Shown here in pieces: positions 17,259 to 17,378 of a stretch of DNA of 17,378 bases (position 1 is the stretch's first letter; the number at the start of each line of letters is the position of its first letter). The stretch comes from JACRAR01 sp041674385 (GTDB taxonomy: Bacteria; Pseudomonadota; Gammaproteobacteria; Burkholderiales; Rhodocyclaceae): assembly GCA_041674385.1 (NCBI GenBank), contig JBAYVU010000059.1, positions 1-17,378 of the forward strand, given 5' to 3'. The notes beneath the pieces were generated by a model. It was not told the DNA's origin and did not search any database. It saw only the letters and a program-made list of their open reading frames with translations. The position numbers were made by a program, and so were the translations under genes.

Positions 17259-17378
17259 ATGGCAAAAGCCAAATTTGAGCGCACCAAGCCACATGTGAAC
17301 GTAGGGACGATTGGGCACGTGGATCACGGGAAGACGACGTTGACGGCGGCGATCACGATGGTGCTGTCGGCGAAGTAC
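17259..17378 (+). CDS. tuf: Elongation factor Tu, N-terminal 40 codons (partial)
   Basis: This GTPase delivers aminoacyl-tRNA to the ribosome. The visible protein begins MAKAKFERTKPHVNVGTIG and contains the G1 P-loop GHVDHGKT (residues 19-26 region), then TTLTAAITMVLSAKY at the window edge. Position after tRNA-Tyr, tRNA-Gly and tRNA-Thr matches the tufB locus of proteobacteria, where the three tRNAs and tuf are co-transcribed. GGGGT about 8 bases before the ATG is a weak ribosome binding site. The codons are unusual for such a highly expressed gene: all three glycines are GGG and five of six threonines are ACG. Confidence 0.97.
   Translation, partial: MAKAKFERTKPHVNVGTIGHVDHGKTTLTAAITMVLSAKY

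Overview
The window reads as a core-genome stretch of a GC-rich betaproteobacterium. The evidence is the tRNA-Tyr/tRNA-Gly/tRNA-Thr/tuf block, the EF-Tu N-terminus, the leuS-lptE-holA-proA order, a DUF1841 gene, and CCA encoded in all three tRNAs. The b-type cytochrome at the left edge and the orphan RnfB would fit a Nitrosomonadales/Gallionellaceae-like respiratory lifestyle, but that placement is inference from protein resemblance.

Layout. Positions 1-330 (minus) hold the N-terminal half of a membrane cytochrome b with its own sigma70-like promoter. Positions 475-5655 (minus) carry two transcriptional groups. Listed in transcription order they are pyrD, rnfB, nth and DUF1841, closely packed or overlapping, and then after about 100 bases a MoxR ATPase and a CoxE-type von Willebrand protein. 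An EamA transporter (5765-6655, plus) diverges from pyrD and converges on lutC, and an 8-bp tandem repeat fills the junction.

Positions 6684-15663 (minus) form one long apparent operon: leuS, lptE, holA, proA, a secreted chalcone-isomerase-like protein, lutA, lutB and lutC. Its first part is housekeeping (leucyl-tRNA synthetase, LPS transport, DNA polymerase III delta, proline synthesis). Its end is a lactate-utilisation iron-sulfur complex, with a REP-like palindromic repeat between lutA and lutB. Several junctions are 4-base ATGA overlaps, which suggests translational coupling.

Divergent from leuS is an exported protein with FecR and SPOR-like regions (15760-16653, plus). It is followed by a well-formed promoter, tRNA-Tyr(GTA), tRNA-Gly(TCC), tRNA-Thr(GGT) and the first 40 codons of tuf, which runs off the right edge.

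I see no CRISPR array, insertion sequence, phage gene or defence system. The points that merit attention are the orphan rnfB-nth pair, the lut genes at the end of a housekeeping operon with a REP-like element inside, the FecR-SPOR protein, two in-register short tandem repeats, an atypical patch in leuS just before KMSKS, and the odd codon choice at the start of tuf.
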